In this document: in pieces, positions 11,293 to 21,880 of the stretch
Layout of the letters: every line of letters begins with the position of its first letter
Numbering within the stretch: the first letter of the stretch is position 1
Assembly: GCA_001599975.1 (NCBI GenBank)
Contig: BCIO01000001.1
Coordinates: 2,232,001-2,296,000, forward strand
Reading direction: 5' to 3'
DNA from: Cystobasidiopsis lactophilus
Lineage: Eukaryota; Basidiomycota; Agaricostilbomycetes; Agaricostilbales; Chionosphaeraceae
Length of the DNA: 64,000 bases
Translations under genes and position numbers: made by a program
Notes under the pieces: generated by a model
Seen by the model: only the letters and a program-made list of their open reading frames with translations
Databases searched by the model: none
Told to the model about the DNA's origin: nothing

Positions 11293-12175
11293 TCATTCGT
11301 AGAGACTGTTGGAGACGACGCAATCTGCAATCTTCGAGGAGCATAGAAGAGAGAGCTGCTTTCGATCCTTTGCTTTCGCGGCCGCCCTGGCGTTGGTTGA
11401 GCTGATCTGAGGGGTGCTGTCGCGATCGATGCGGTGGATTTGATCTAGGTATGCCTTGACTGCGTCCTTCGAGAAAAACTCGGCTTCTTCCGCTTCCTCT
11501 TGTGCCTCCTCCGTTGGGCGCCGGGCCCACAACAGCGACGACCCGTCTTCTCGGAAGTAAGTGGCCAGGACTTCGTCAATCTTGCCGTTGTAGTACTTTG
11601 CGTTGAAGAAGCGCGTAATGGTGCTGCAATGGCGTTAAGCTGGGGTAATCCCAATAAGGCTGAGCCGGTGGAAATGCGGACTCACTCCCACCCAATGATG
11701 AATTGTAGAGACGTAGATGGCCACTCCCTTCGCACAGCATGGCTCTTGTCCGCAAAATACGGCTGATCAGTCACCCTGTACAAGAGGCATTGAGTTTAGA
11801 GGCGAAGAGCAACGACGCGGGAGCTTACGCGACCGTGGTGTCCGCAGGCACAACATTGGACACATCCAGCGACAACTGATGCATCATTGAAAGCTTCTGG
11901 TACAGCGATGGCCGCTCTTGAGCCGCTTTATCCGCATTTGTGGTGGCAAAAAGCAGGAGCAAGTGTGGCTTCGGCTTGCCGAACTGCTGCAACGACGATA
12001 CGGCCAGCGCCTGATGCGCCAAGGTCGGTGGATTGAAGGAAGAATCCAAAACCACGACGTTTTGCGGCGGAGGCAAGGAAGCGCTGGACCACACGACGTG
12101 AAAGTTGCCAGCAGAGTTGCCAGCCCTCCGAGCCAGCTGCGCCTCAAACTCTCTCAAGGTCGGAAAAGCAGACAT
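11293..12175 (-). CDS. POF1: Pof1/NMNAT-like nucleotidyltransferase
   Basis: Three exons (11829-12175, 11686-11775, 11623-11293) encode 255 residues, very close to yeast Pof1. The nucleotidyltransferase signature is visible: LDSSFNPPTLAH, with the H-x-x-H-like region altered as in Pof1, then a hydrophobic LLLLFATTNADK strand, and FIIGWDTITRFFNAKYY. The C-terminal ISSTNAR matches the ISSTxxR nucleotide-binding motif of this superfamily. Family knowledge suggests ATP binding and a nicotinamide-mononucleotide-adenylyltransferase-like fold. Yeast Pof1 has been linked to protein quality control and filamentation, so the substrate is uncertain. The gene is convergent with AGC1, with 9 bases between the stop codons. 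Confidence 0.85.
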
Positions 12176-12356
12176 TTCAGACACTCTTTGAGAGTCTCAG
12201 AGGCGAAAAGGGCACAGTGTACAGCACAGGTTACTGGCGGGCGCGGACGAAGAGCTTCAAGTGGGAGCTTCTCTGAGGTGGGCGATGTCCCGCCGCGTAG
12301 CCAGTGGGTTGTAAGCTGAGAGTGGATATGAATTGTGCACACTATTGCAAGCCAGT

Positions 12357-13365
12357 CTAAGTCATCACGGTAGCGCCGTCCTTGCCCTTGGCTTCTTCGA
12401 CAATCTCCCTCACATCCCTAGGGCTTTGCAAGGCTTTTGTCCGTCGATGGTGCGAGCGATGAAGGGTCGAGAGAGAAGATTGAAGAGAAGCGGTATCGTT
12501 ATGGGTGAAGACGACAGAAGGCATCCGCGCAGATGGCGAGAGGTCATCCTCTTTGGGCGAAGCCGCGTCTGAGCCGGACTCGGGAGAGGCGCATTCTGGC
12601 TCGGCAAGTGGAAGCAAAGGAACTGTGAGAACGTGAGACCTTTACCTCTCCGGCCAGGTAATTAGCACGCACAAGATAGTGACTGATGAGGACTGTCCGG
12701 CGCAGTGCGTATTTGCAGCGTACATCTCCCGATTGACCCAGCCAGGATGAGCAATTCGTCTTTGTCGTCTATCGGATTTCGTCTCTGGGAGTAAGGCTTC
12801 AGCGCGCGTAAGGTTTGTGGAGGGGAGGAAGCTGCAATACTTGAGCGGGCTTGCGGGTAGGCCCGGCGTCTTTGTACTCGTTCGCCTTAACAGTGCCCGA
12901 GCGAGGTCGAGAAGCTGGCTTGGAGTGCATGGTCCAATGGTGGTCCGTAGACGGGGTGTGTTCCTCACTCTCGCCTAGTCCGAGAATCTTCGCACGGACG
13001 CCTTCTAGACGAGAAGGACACCAAGTTTCAGGCCCTCGTAGAAGCTGTCACGGATTCTGCCCAGCTTCACATACGTCAACAAGCAAAGGACAGTCTGTAC
13101 GGTCGCGACCGGAACGCCATGTAGGTTTGCCTCAGGCGGGCACCACGCTGATAATTGGCTCAGAAAGCCGAATCAAATCTCGTCAAGCGCAACTGCGCCG
13201 CAGTCTGTCAATAGTTCTGCTGCAAATGCAGGCCCGGAGAGCCACGAGGGCAAGCACAGAGTCCTCGAGCTCCTTCGGCGTGGGTGGCCACACCTGGTCG
13301 ACGGCCGTCCTGATTCCTTGATTCGACCTTCAGTCTTGTAAACGTTTCTCGGCCACAGTAGTCAT
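12357..13365 (-). CDS. Hypothetical protein, 244 residues, six exons
   Basis: I do not recognise this family. Six exons join in phase: 13357-13365 (MTT only), 13194-13293, 13022-13147, 12841-12974, 12646-12768 and 12357-12599. The N-terminal half is helical and cysteine-containing (LALVALRACICSRTIDRL, then TVQTVLCLLTYVKLGRIRDS). A basic linker and a second helical piece (CKYALRRTVLISHYLVRANY) follow. The C terminus is Ser-rich and charged. Consistent phases across five introns and good splice sites argue that it is a real gene. The 9-base first exon is the weakest part; without the first intron a TGA interrupts the frame. An 87-bp sequence 69-155 bases upstream of the ATG is a diverged copy of one upstream of the neighbouring HNH gene. 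Confidence 0.6.
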
Positions 13366-13433
13366 TCAACAAGCACATGAGAAGCGCATCCTGTCAAAGG
13401 CAGGTCGGATTGACCAATTCGAGCGAGATGCGC

Positions 13434-13520
13434 ACATTCGGGTCGAGCGGGCGACACAAGGCAAAGAGAGTCAGATCGCACAATGTCGAATAGCAAACAG
13501 CTTTGGGTTAAGAATACTGA
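13434..13520. repeat. 87-bp direct repeat, copy A
   Basis: About 80% identical (roughly 17 mismatches, mostly transitions, no gaps, counted by eye) to 14903-14989 in the same orientation. Copy A covers the last codons and stop of the HNH gene and lies 69-155 bases upstream of the start of the 244-residue gene. Confidence 0.85.
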
Positions 13521-14844
13521 CTTCTCTCCGTGCCATTGCGTCTCCAAGCAGCTGCGCATCTGACCCGTCCTCGGCCAGCACGGCCACAGTCTCCAGATCC
13601 CGTTGCAGTTCATCCTCTTTGTTGGCCATGCCAGAGGCGTGGAAGATCTTGCACAGGGCGAGGTGGATGGCCAGCAGCTCTGGGTCCGGCGGTGGGATGA
13701 TTAGGCCGGTCTTCTTGTCGGTCACATTTGGGTTGAAAGTCGCCAAACTTTGAGAGCCCATCTTGAGGGTGACTCCGTTGACATTGGTGCTAGTAACAGT
13801 ATTGAATCTCAGGACATTATAGGTGTCTGCGGTTTTTGTCTGAGCCAACATGTGAGATGGAGGATGTGCCGTCTTGTTGGACGCAATCTCACCTGTTCAA
13901 ATCCTAATCGAAATTGGCCGAAGCGCTTGTGCTCCGAGGACAGCAGCATCATAGCGTTTGAAGCACTGTTGATTTGCGAGTTGACGACTTCCTGAAAGGT
14001 GGCTGAACCACAGAACCGATCAATGTTGTCCCAAATGATCCGCTTGTTCTGGACCAGTGCGTCTTGAGTCTGCGCTAGACCTCCGAAAACGAAGACAACT
14101 GACCTTAACGTCCTCTGGCGTGTCTTCGTCATTTACAGAACAGGACCAGGGTACGATATGAGCCGCCTCTTGCTTATCAAAGTCTCCATCAATCTGATTG
14201 TATCTGACGGGATCGAGCAGCGCGAGTCGGGAGTCCCAGGTTCTAGTGACGGGACAACGGAAGTCCTCCCTTTGCTGGAGCTGGGCCGATGCGGATGTCG
14301 TAAGCGCCACGCATTTGGTGGCTGGAAAATTGAGCTTACTTGCGCCGTCAAAGTGGCCTGCTCTCGCTTTTGGGTTTCCGTGTATATTGAAGGAAGAGAG
14401 GACGACGCCTTGGAAGAGGAAGAGAGGTCGGTTAGCTGGGAGTCCTTTGAGTCGTTTGATCCGCCCGCGACCGCAGTGATATCGGCGCGGATTGAAGCTG
14501 GCAGCGCCAGAGGGGTCGAGGTAGAGGACACCGCTGGTGTTTTGCCGCCTTGAGCGCGCACTGGAGACACACGTTAAACGTGTAAGTTCGGGGCCTTTCT
14601 TGGTTTGGAGCAAGCTCCTACATGCGATGATTGTGGACGCCCAGCCGTCCGCCACTTCCACCGAAGCTTCTGGACTGCAGTTTAGAAGCTGTCTGGCGAG
14701 AGCTGTGCGGGTGTGCAGAGGAATGTTAGGCGGCAGATACTCCCAGGTGGCTCTGAGGAGAGCTCGCACGGGCTTGCCGTCAGGATCAAACTGGGGGAAA
14801 GCCTCGATGCAAGATAACACAGCATCGTTGTCGGCTTCTTCCAT
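13471..14844 (-). CDS. HNH-nuclease-domain protein of the basidiomycete type
   Basis: Five exons (14622-14844, 14340-14560, 14104-14274, 13893-14048, 13471-13839) join in phase to 379 residues. The core is an HNH_2-like domain around residues 150-235: FRCPVTRTWD supplies the first cysteine strand, and QEAAHIVPWS carries the conserved A-H-I-x-P motif. The next exon resembles the usual continuation of these proteins. A Ser-rich linker precedes the domain. Such proteins are expanded in basidiomycete genomes and have no settled function; cleavage activity is inferred from the fold only. The in-frame region upstream of the ATG is open to about 14958, so the true start could be further upstream. 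The last codons lie inside repeat copy A. Confidence 0.75.
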
Positions 14845-14902
14845 TTGGGTACGGCAGGAGGATTTTCGGTCGTTCGAGCGAGAAAGCTCAATCGAGAAGC
14901 CC

Positions 14903-14989
14903 ACATTCGGGTCGAGCGGGCGACGCAAAGCAACGAGGGCCAGAACGCGCAATGTCACACCGCAAACAGCTTTAAGTTGAGAGCAGTGA
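14903..14989. repeat. 87-bp direct repeat, copy B
   Basis: Partner of 13434-13520, in the same orientation, 59-145 bases upstream of the HNH gene's ATG. The first 22 bases are identical between the copies, and a later block GCAAACAGCTTT is also unchanged. Confidence 0.85.
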
Positions 14990-15121
14990 CCGCCGGAGCC
15001 AAGAATGCAGAGCCACGTCGGTCAACCTGGGTCAAGGACTGTCGACGGTCAAGTGCATCTTGACCCAGAACGTCGTGCGGCTATGGCGCCGGCGTCGCTC
15101 TTGAGACCAGCTCGATAGACC

Positions 15122-17670
15122 ATGGCACGCTCTGAAACGCCCACTAGCTCGTCGCAGCCCGAGCCATACGGCGCGCTGGACCTCAGCCTGCTGTCCCAGC
15201 TTTACAGCCGCTACTTGACGGATGCGCTCGAGCGGGTTGGTCTGGTTCGCTTCCAATGGATCTTGTGCTGCATTCAAGATGTTTTGGGTTCCAGATTGTG
15301 GGCGCTAAGACGCTGGTGATCGACCCTGTACTCGCTGGGCCGCTGGGGCTGGTGACAGAAGTCTCCTCTCTCAAGGTGCTTTCGATGTCACCATTCTCTC
15401 TGAAAGTACCCAATCTGACACCTCTAACAGTCTCATGGAGTGGATCGCATGTTCTACTTGGAGCCCGGGCCGCTCTCGCAAGCCCAGCGGAGCGTCGTTT
15501 ACCTGTGCACGGGCGACCCCAGCTTGATGAAGATCATTGCAGGTGAGACCTCGTGTCTCTTTGCTCGCTCCCTCCGGACACAAATTAGCCGCCATCTCCA
15601 ATCTTACGCTTTACGAGATTGGCGGTCAGTCGTCTGTCCGAAAATCAACGCTGCTGTCTCTTGCCAACTTGCTCCGATGCCGATCCTCAGCGATGTCTGG
15701 GACTCTTGCGCTGACGTGCTGCTTTGGACTGCTACATGCTGCTCTCTTGTTTCCGAGTGCTAACTGCCTGTGTTTTCATGCGGACAGACCAAGTGAAGCA
15801 GATGGACTCGACCAAGTTCACCCACACCATTCTGATGACGCCGCGGATCAGCTCGCTTTGCACGTCCATTCTCCAGGACGAGGGTGTCTACGGACAGATC
15901 GATATCGAAGCTTTCCCCATGGAGCTCATCCCACTAGAGAAAGACGTGCTTTCTCTCGAGGTCCCAGGCTCCTACAAGTCCATCTTTTTGGTATGCGCTT
16001 TGACGCTAAGATTTCGAGCAAACTGATTCTAGAGTAGGATGGCGACTACTCATGCGTCTACGACATGGCCAAATCGCTGCTGACGGTTCAGAAAGCGTTC
16101 GGTCTAATCCCGCGCATTTGCGGCAAGGGGGACTCCGCTCATGTAGGTCCTCAACTCACAAAGGGCAGTGGGCTGGCTGTGAATAAAGAGTGCAGCGCCT
16201 CGTCCATCTTCTACAAAGGATCAAAGATGAACAGCGGGATGCAGCAGCCAGCTTGGGCCCGGGCCAAATCGACTCTATGATCGTGCTCGACCGCCAAATC
16301 GACATGGTCACTCCATTATGCACTCAGCTGACCTACGAAGGTTTGATCGATGAGCTCATCGGCATCAGGAACTGTGAGTCGCTCTGTGCTTTTGTGGCCT
16401 TGTGCTTATCGAAGCTGCCGCAGCTCATGTCGAAGTCGATCCCAACCTTGTCAACCCTCCTCCCACCAACCTCCCTTCCCCTTCTACAGCGTTGACCAAT
16501 TTCAGCGCCCCGGCCAAGAAGAAGAAGATTCATCTCACATCCCAAGAAGCCTTGTTCGCTGAGCTGCGCGACAAGAACTTCGCTGTCGTCGGACCCGTCC
16601 TCAACCGGGTAGCGAGAAGGATCAATGCGGACTACGAAAGCCGGCACGCCGCCATGGCTGGCTCGGTCACGCAGATGAAGAACTTTGTCGGCCGACTGGG
16701 CGGACTGCAGGCTGAGTCCCAAGCGCTACGTCTCCGTGGGCCTCCTTCTGCACTTCAGCATCACTTTTATGCTTACCTCAAGAGCCGGACACAGACACTG
16801 GGCTGACCGAACAGATCATGCAAACCACAATGTCGGACGAGTTCAACAGAGCACTCGAAATTCAGCAAAGTGGGCCGTCCTTCCTTGCAGCTTTTGAACC
16901 GAAGCTAACGGACTTTGTAACGCCCTCAGATATCATCGCGGGCTTGGAGCTGTCCACACAGGAAGCTGGCCTCCGAGAGTTGATCAACGGCGAAGCGAGC
17001 TTCAAAGTAGTGCTTCGCCTGGCCTGCATCCTTAGCTTGGTGCAAGGTGGATTCAAGCCGAAAATCCTCGAAGATCTCGAACGCGAGCTGCTGCAGGCCT
17101 ACGGCTACGCCTACCTGCCTTTATTCGTTTCGCTCAACTCGCTTAACCTGCTCGCCAAAACCGGGCCGGCCTCCAGGTCGCACTTTGCCATGTCCCGCAA
17201 GTCGCTTCGCTTGATCGTGGACGATGTGGACGAGCAGTCGCCGGACGACATCGCCTACGTGTACTCAGGCTACGCACCGTGGAGTGTCCGGTTGGTACAA
17301 GGAGCGTTGGGAAGGAACGGATCATTCCTGGGCTGGAAGTCAATCGAGGACGTGATTAAGAACCTACCGGGAAAAACGGTCGACATTGTGCAGAAGCCTA
17401 CGGTTGCGGATAGCCGGCCATTAGGTGCGGCTGCTTCCTCTTCTCATCCGAGCTTCGGGCTGAACACGCGCAGCTCCACCGCCAACCCACGACACTGGCC
17501 CGGTCACGCTGGTCTGCTTCCTGGGCGGCTGCACGTACACCGAGATCTCAGCGCTGCGGTTCATCAGCCAGCAAGCGCGCGGCGGGCGGCGGATCGTGGT
17601 GGTGACAACAGGCATCGTCAATGGCAACAGTCTACTCAAGTCTCTAGTGCCTCCGGGTGTAGCAATATGA
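15122..17670 (+). CDS. VPS33: Vacuolar sorting protein Vps33 (Sec1/Munc18 family)
   Basis: Vps33 is the SNARE-binding subunit of the HOPS and CORVET tethering complexes and is needed for fusion at endosomes and the vacuole. Ten exons join to 623 residues: 15122-15235, 15295-15375, 15431-15542, 15788-15990, 16038-16142, 16196-16373, 16424-16735, 16795-16869, 16930-17424 and 17474-17670. Family landmarks are VIDPVLAGPLGLV, FYLEPGPLS, DSMIVLDRQIDMVTPLCTQL (the Sec1 core), RLHTGLTEQIM, and the C-terminal FLGGCTYTEISALRF. The length is near that of family members. Intron 3 (15543-15787, 245 bases) is several times longer than the others and contains a stretch without stops. The gene ends convergently with the RRM gene. 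Confidence 0.93.
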
Positions 17671-17960
17671 AAAGCAAGGAAGGGAATTCCCTCTCTTGGC
17701 CCCAAATTTTGGCTTGCCACCCACGCCCTTTCGCTTTGGTCCTTGACTTTTGAAAAGCGGAGAGGCCAGTCGACTGAGTGGTTTGAAAAAAATGAAGAAG
17801 AACAAAGTTCAAAGTATTGTTTACGTTGACGGGTTTAGGGTCAACGTACATTGCGGGAAGAATTCGAGCGTGAAAAGGGTTGGTGGTGGCGGAGGTTTGG
17901 TGGCTTCTCTTCGGCAGAGGAGCTGGGGAGGCGCGGTAGCGTAGAGGTGAAAATGGTAAA

Positions 17961-18872
17961 TCATCTCTGTACGTGACCTCGAAATCAGTGTCAGGCCACT
18001 GATAGGAGAAGGGCAAGACGCACTCGGATGTAAGCCGTGCCCATCTGTCCTGCGACGGTGCCGCCGCCGCGCTGGGAGCGCAGGCCGTTCTCCTTCTGCT
18101 TCTTCTTGAAGTCCTTCTGCAGCTTGATGGCCTTCTTCTCGCCAATGTCGACCGCGCCGACGCCAGTGGTGGCCTTCTTGATGGTCACCGGTCGGGAGCC
18201 GACGTATTTGCCTGTGCAGCGCACATTCGACGTGAGCATCAGAGCAATCCTCAGAGAAGGAAAGGGCATCGCACCATCCATAGCCTTCCAGGCGGCCATG
18301 TAGTCCTCCGCCTTTTCGTAGGCCACAAAGCCAAAGCCCTTGGTCTTCGTGGTGGTGCGGTCGCGGATGACCTTGGCCTTGACGAACGAGGTGGTGCCGA
18401 GGGCCTCGTTGCCGAAGCACTTCTCGAGGTCGTCGTCGTTGACGTCGTTGCCGAGGTTGCCGACAAAGAGGCGGAAGTGCTTGGGGTCCCACTCGAGCAA
18501 GGTGGCGTCCTCCCACACGTAGCCGGCGCCCTTCCTGAGCACGGTGCGCCTGGCCTTGTTCTTCATGGACGGGTGGATGGCGCCGGAAGTGGCGCCAGCT
18601 GTCACGGCTTGGCCAGCGGCTCCAGGCGTGTACTGTGACAGCCCTTTCTCATTAGCAACCTCATGGTAGATCGAAGGCAAAGGCACTCACGGCAGATGAT
18701 TGCTGAGCGATCTGCGCCTGGAACTCATTCTGTGCGGAGAGGAGTCAGGCGAACAGCGGTTAGAAGAATCAACATCGAATGGGCTCACCTGAAGCGAGGA
18801 CTGGTATTGCGCCTGCGCGACCGACGAGGAGGACGGCCCGGCGCTGTACGACGCTTGATACGAGTAAGCCAT
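17961..18872 (-). CDS. RRM RNA-binding protein, RBM42-like
   Basis: Exons 18789-18872, 18691-18729, 18275-18632, 18024-18211 and a 6-base last exon 17961-17966 give 224 residues. The N terminus is Ser/Gln/Ala-rich. A linker with KARRTVLRKGAGYVW leads into a single RRM whose RNP2 is FRLFVGNLG and RNP1 KGFGFVAYE, followed by SRPVTIKKA. The TLLEW..KHFRLFVGNLG entry and single C-terminal RRM fit RBM42, an hnRNP-K-associated, splicing-linked protein. The tiny last exon (adding Arg and stop) rests on a good branch site and acceptor. Without that intron the frame ends at 17991 with VRLALLLSVA. Assignment to the RRM class is firm; the RBM42 identity is likely. Confidence 0.82.
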
Positions 18873-20050
18873 CGCTTGTCCAAGTGTCTGACTTTGGTGG
18901 CAACCTCCAGAGAGCCTCCCCTGCCTGGCGCTCTGCTCGCCGCTTTTTCCCACTCGTGGGTAAAAAATGACTTCCTCCCAGGCGTTTGACAACAGCTCTA
19001 TCAGCTGTAACTAAATGTATACTGTCCAGCAAAGCCATTTTAGAGAGGTTTTCAATTTCAAGCTACCACTGGTCGCGAGATCTGAGCGTGAGGGGCCAAA
19101 AAATGAGGGCAGCGGAGAACTCCTTCGTCCCTCGCCACGATCTTTTGAATCAAAACCGTAAGCTCGGTGCTCTCGAGCTCTCTGAAGCCCTCCAAAAAGC
19201 CAGGCGCTGACCAGGACCGGGCTTCCCACAGACCTCGAGGGTTTTTTCCGAAGATGTTCGTCATGCTGCCTTTCCGCGCTCTTTTTTGACCCTGGACAGA
19301 GCTGATTGTCCCCAATTGCAGGCGTGACAAGTGGAGAAAGAAGGTTAGCTTCTATGAAACCCAAAGTCGCGAGCGCGAATGCTGAATTTCGTTGGCCAAC
19401 AGCGTGTCCGAAGGCTCAAGCGAAAGAGAAGAAAGATGCGAGCTCGCTCGAGTGAGTCCTTGCCACCTCTTGCCAGCCACCACTGCGCTTACAGCCGAGC
19501 AGAATAAACGCCAAACCAACCTGAAAAACTCCTTTGACCTATGAAAAAATGCCGCCTCATCGAAATCCATCTCCCCCTCTTCTTGGGCTCACTGGCGTCC
19601 ACACTCCCCTGCTCGCGACCCGACTTTCCTTTCTCCCGGCCGAGCCTTTTCTGTTCTTGTCGCATGCACTGCTTCTCAAGAGTCGTGTAATGGGGCAAGA
19701 GTAGCGAGACTTTCTCGGGATTGGGAATGTTTGGCGGGCTGGTTCTGGTGGGCGCTCTACGGCCTCCCTCCCCCGCCTTCTCTTTTGGAAACACGCTCAA
19801 GGTCGCCCACTCGGCTGCTCGACCTTCCAACAAATCGCCTCTTCTCAACGGCTGTCCAAGCACCCTTTCTTCACCTCTGGCTTTCCTCGGTTCTTGACCT
19901 CTCATTTTCGCCTTTTTCGCCAATACCCTTCTTTCTGGGCAGAGTCGCCTCTTCACTGGGGCGCACTTTCTTCAAGAGGAGGCCTGTTGCGTGATTCGGT
20001 GGAGACTGCCGGTTCGGGATCTGAGGTTCTCCAGCCAGGGATTCAAGGAG
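18873..20050. other. Long divergent upstream region
   Basis: About 1.2 kb separates the RRM gene's start from the first coding-looking block to the right. It contains a 155-codon open frame on the minus strand (19489-19956) that is Arg/Lys/Glu-rich and resembles chance translation of GA-rich DNA. I see no convincing gene. It may hold 5' exons or long UTRs of the next gene. Confidence 0.35.
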
Positions 20051-21707
20051 GGATGTTCGGATTACCGCTGGGCAGAATGACTTTTTTGGAATTAGGCCGC
20101 TTGGGTCCTTGTGCTGATCTACTTTCTCGACCACTTGGACCACGCATTGAGAGTTTGGCGCGTTGCCCGCTCGCTCAGCGAGTCCAGCGACATCTGGCGT
20201 GCGACCTCCGCTATGGATGGCTTAGCGCCCCTGCTGTTCCCTGTTCTCTGCCGCTCATATCTGCTCGTGCCAGACTCAAGACTTGCTTTGGGACCTCTGC
20301 CTGACCTTTGCTTAGCTTCAACTGCCCAAAATCGTGGACTGGCTCTCTCGTCGTGCCCGCCCGCCTGCATGGTTGCTTTCTCTCTATCATGACTCGCTGC
20401 TGAGTAACTTTGAACCGACATCTCGGCAAAATCGCGGCTTTGGTGAGAACTCAAGCGCAGTGAGCTATTGCTGCGCTTCAAGGGTTGGCTTGCCCTTTGC
20501 AACCCGTTTCAGCCCACACCTTCTCTGCTTGTCCAAATCAGTGGTCGCTACAATTGCAAGGCACCATTGAAGGAGATTGTTGGCCGTGAGTATGTGGCGA
20601 TACTCTGTACGCTAGACGCTGTCACCTGTTCCAATGATTCGCAATGACAATCTCTTTGACCCATTGGACGACGTCTGGACTCTGAACGCCAAAGTCAGCT
20701 TGCCTGCTCGTTACCTTAGTTCGCCTTTGGACCGCCGTATAACTGTCTGCTCGATCTTGTCAACCTGCCAACCATTTCGCCACCCGTTCTTGTCTTTCGG
20801 GCTTTTCACGCTGCCAGAGTACAGGGCTACTATCAGAATGCATCTAACCGCTAGAGAGGTCGATCATATCGGCATGCGACTGGTCGACCCTTCGCTTGAT
20901 GGACGGCTTGGTCGTTTCGATGCCGACTTTCGAGGTCTTGTCCAATCCCCTGAAGTGACCTCCGACCCCAGCCCGAAGCGAAAGGAAGACTTGGCCCGTC
21001 ATTTCTGTAGTCTCCTGTTGCGCAAGCCTGGTACGTCTCTCAACGTCGACTCAGTCGCCTGTTCATCGTTTCTTTGCAGCGGCCCGCCGACATTGGTTCG
21101 AATTTGAGAAGGTGCGCACTGTGCATCTTGTGCCATTCGTTGGAGCTAACTTCTCCCAACAGGTCCTCAAGGAGCTCGTAAAACTAGAGAAGGAGAACGC
21201 CGGCGGCGATAGACAGACCTACATTCATCTGATGGACGACAAGCTCCACGAGGTCAGTGCCTCGCGAATCCACAAAATCACACGTCTGATGACTTTCAAA
21301 GCTTTGTGGCTATTGTCTGTCCCTGTCGGCTTTGGCAGAAGGGTTTGAAAACACCAAATCCCTAGCGGAGAAGAAGAAAGCCGCAGACGAACGAGTCGGC
21401 GCCCTGGCGTGGTGTCTCCGCGTAAGGCTGCTTTAGTATAATGCGGGCTTACCGACTAATGCAGAAGATCCAGATGAACGCCCTCCTCTATTGTGCAGGA
21501 CATGCCGATGCGCAGTTCCGAGAAGCCGCTCGCCAGGACTTTGAAAAGCATCTTGATCACAAAGACCTGAACGCATTGCGAGCCCTGGTTCAATTGGAGG
21601 ACAGGCTGCTGTTCCCTCTCGTCAAATGTACGTCCTGGCAGTCCTCGACTTCGTCCAAGGCTGATGCCTCCTTGCACCTTCAGAGCCAGTGCTCGGCGGC
21701 TTGCTAA
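20050..21707 (+). CDS. Unresolved multi-exon gene, product unknown
   Basis: Coding-like blocks run through this interval, but I could not build one certain model. The 3' part is the best supported: exons near 20838-21030, 21080-21111, 21163-21283, 21339-21421 and 21465-21627 join in phase and give a charged helical protein with AARRHWFEFEKVLKELVKLE and NALLYCAGHADAQFREAARQ. If the last intron (21628-21683) is spliced at its best acceptor, the stop codon is formed across the junction; otherwise the frame ends at 21707. Upstream blocks (about 20100-20250 with FLDHLDHALRVWRVARSL, 20315-20460, 20640-20820 with FGPPYNCLLDLVNLPT) look like further exons of the same gene or of a second one. I recognise no domain. 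The start is unknown. Confidence 0.45.
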
Positions 21708-21880
21708 AATGCCTTCTTTCCATATGATAGAATTCCGTATACGACAAAAACCTCGCCTTGCAGTTTCCTTTCCCACCATTACGCGCGTGAAATGACTGCC
21801 AAAAAATTTATTCACGCAGAGGCGCGCCCGACAAATTTGAGTTGGCCTTCTGCGAGCAACTCCCGGTTCAAAGCGAAGAC

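Noticed and set aside
13021-13140. Plus-strand stretch reading like the part of HNH proteins just before the nuclease motif (DEKDTKFQALVEAV, GRDRNAM)
   Set aside because: It is antisense to exons of the 244-residue gene, which join in phase; the plus frame stops at once and no nuclease core follows.
13230-14960. LALVALR-like peptide in the 244-residue protein and in the translated upstream repeat of the HNH gene
   Set aside because: The similarity is only about nine codons and one side is probably noncoding, so chance is likely; the 87-bp repeat is the real signal.
19489-19956. 155-codon open frame on the minus strand
   Set aside because: Biased Arg/Lys/Glu composition from GA-rich DNA, no domain, no intron logic and no supporting neighbours.
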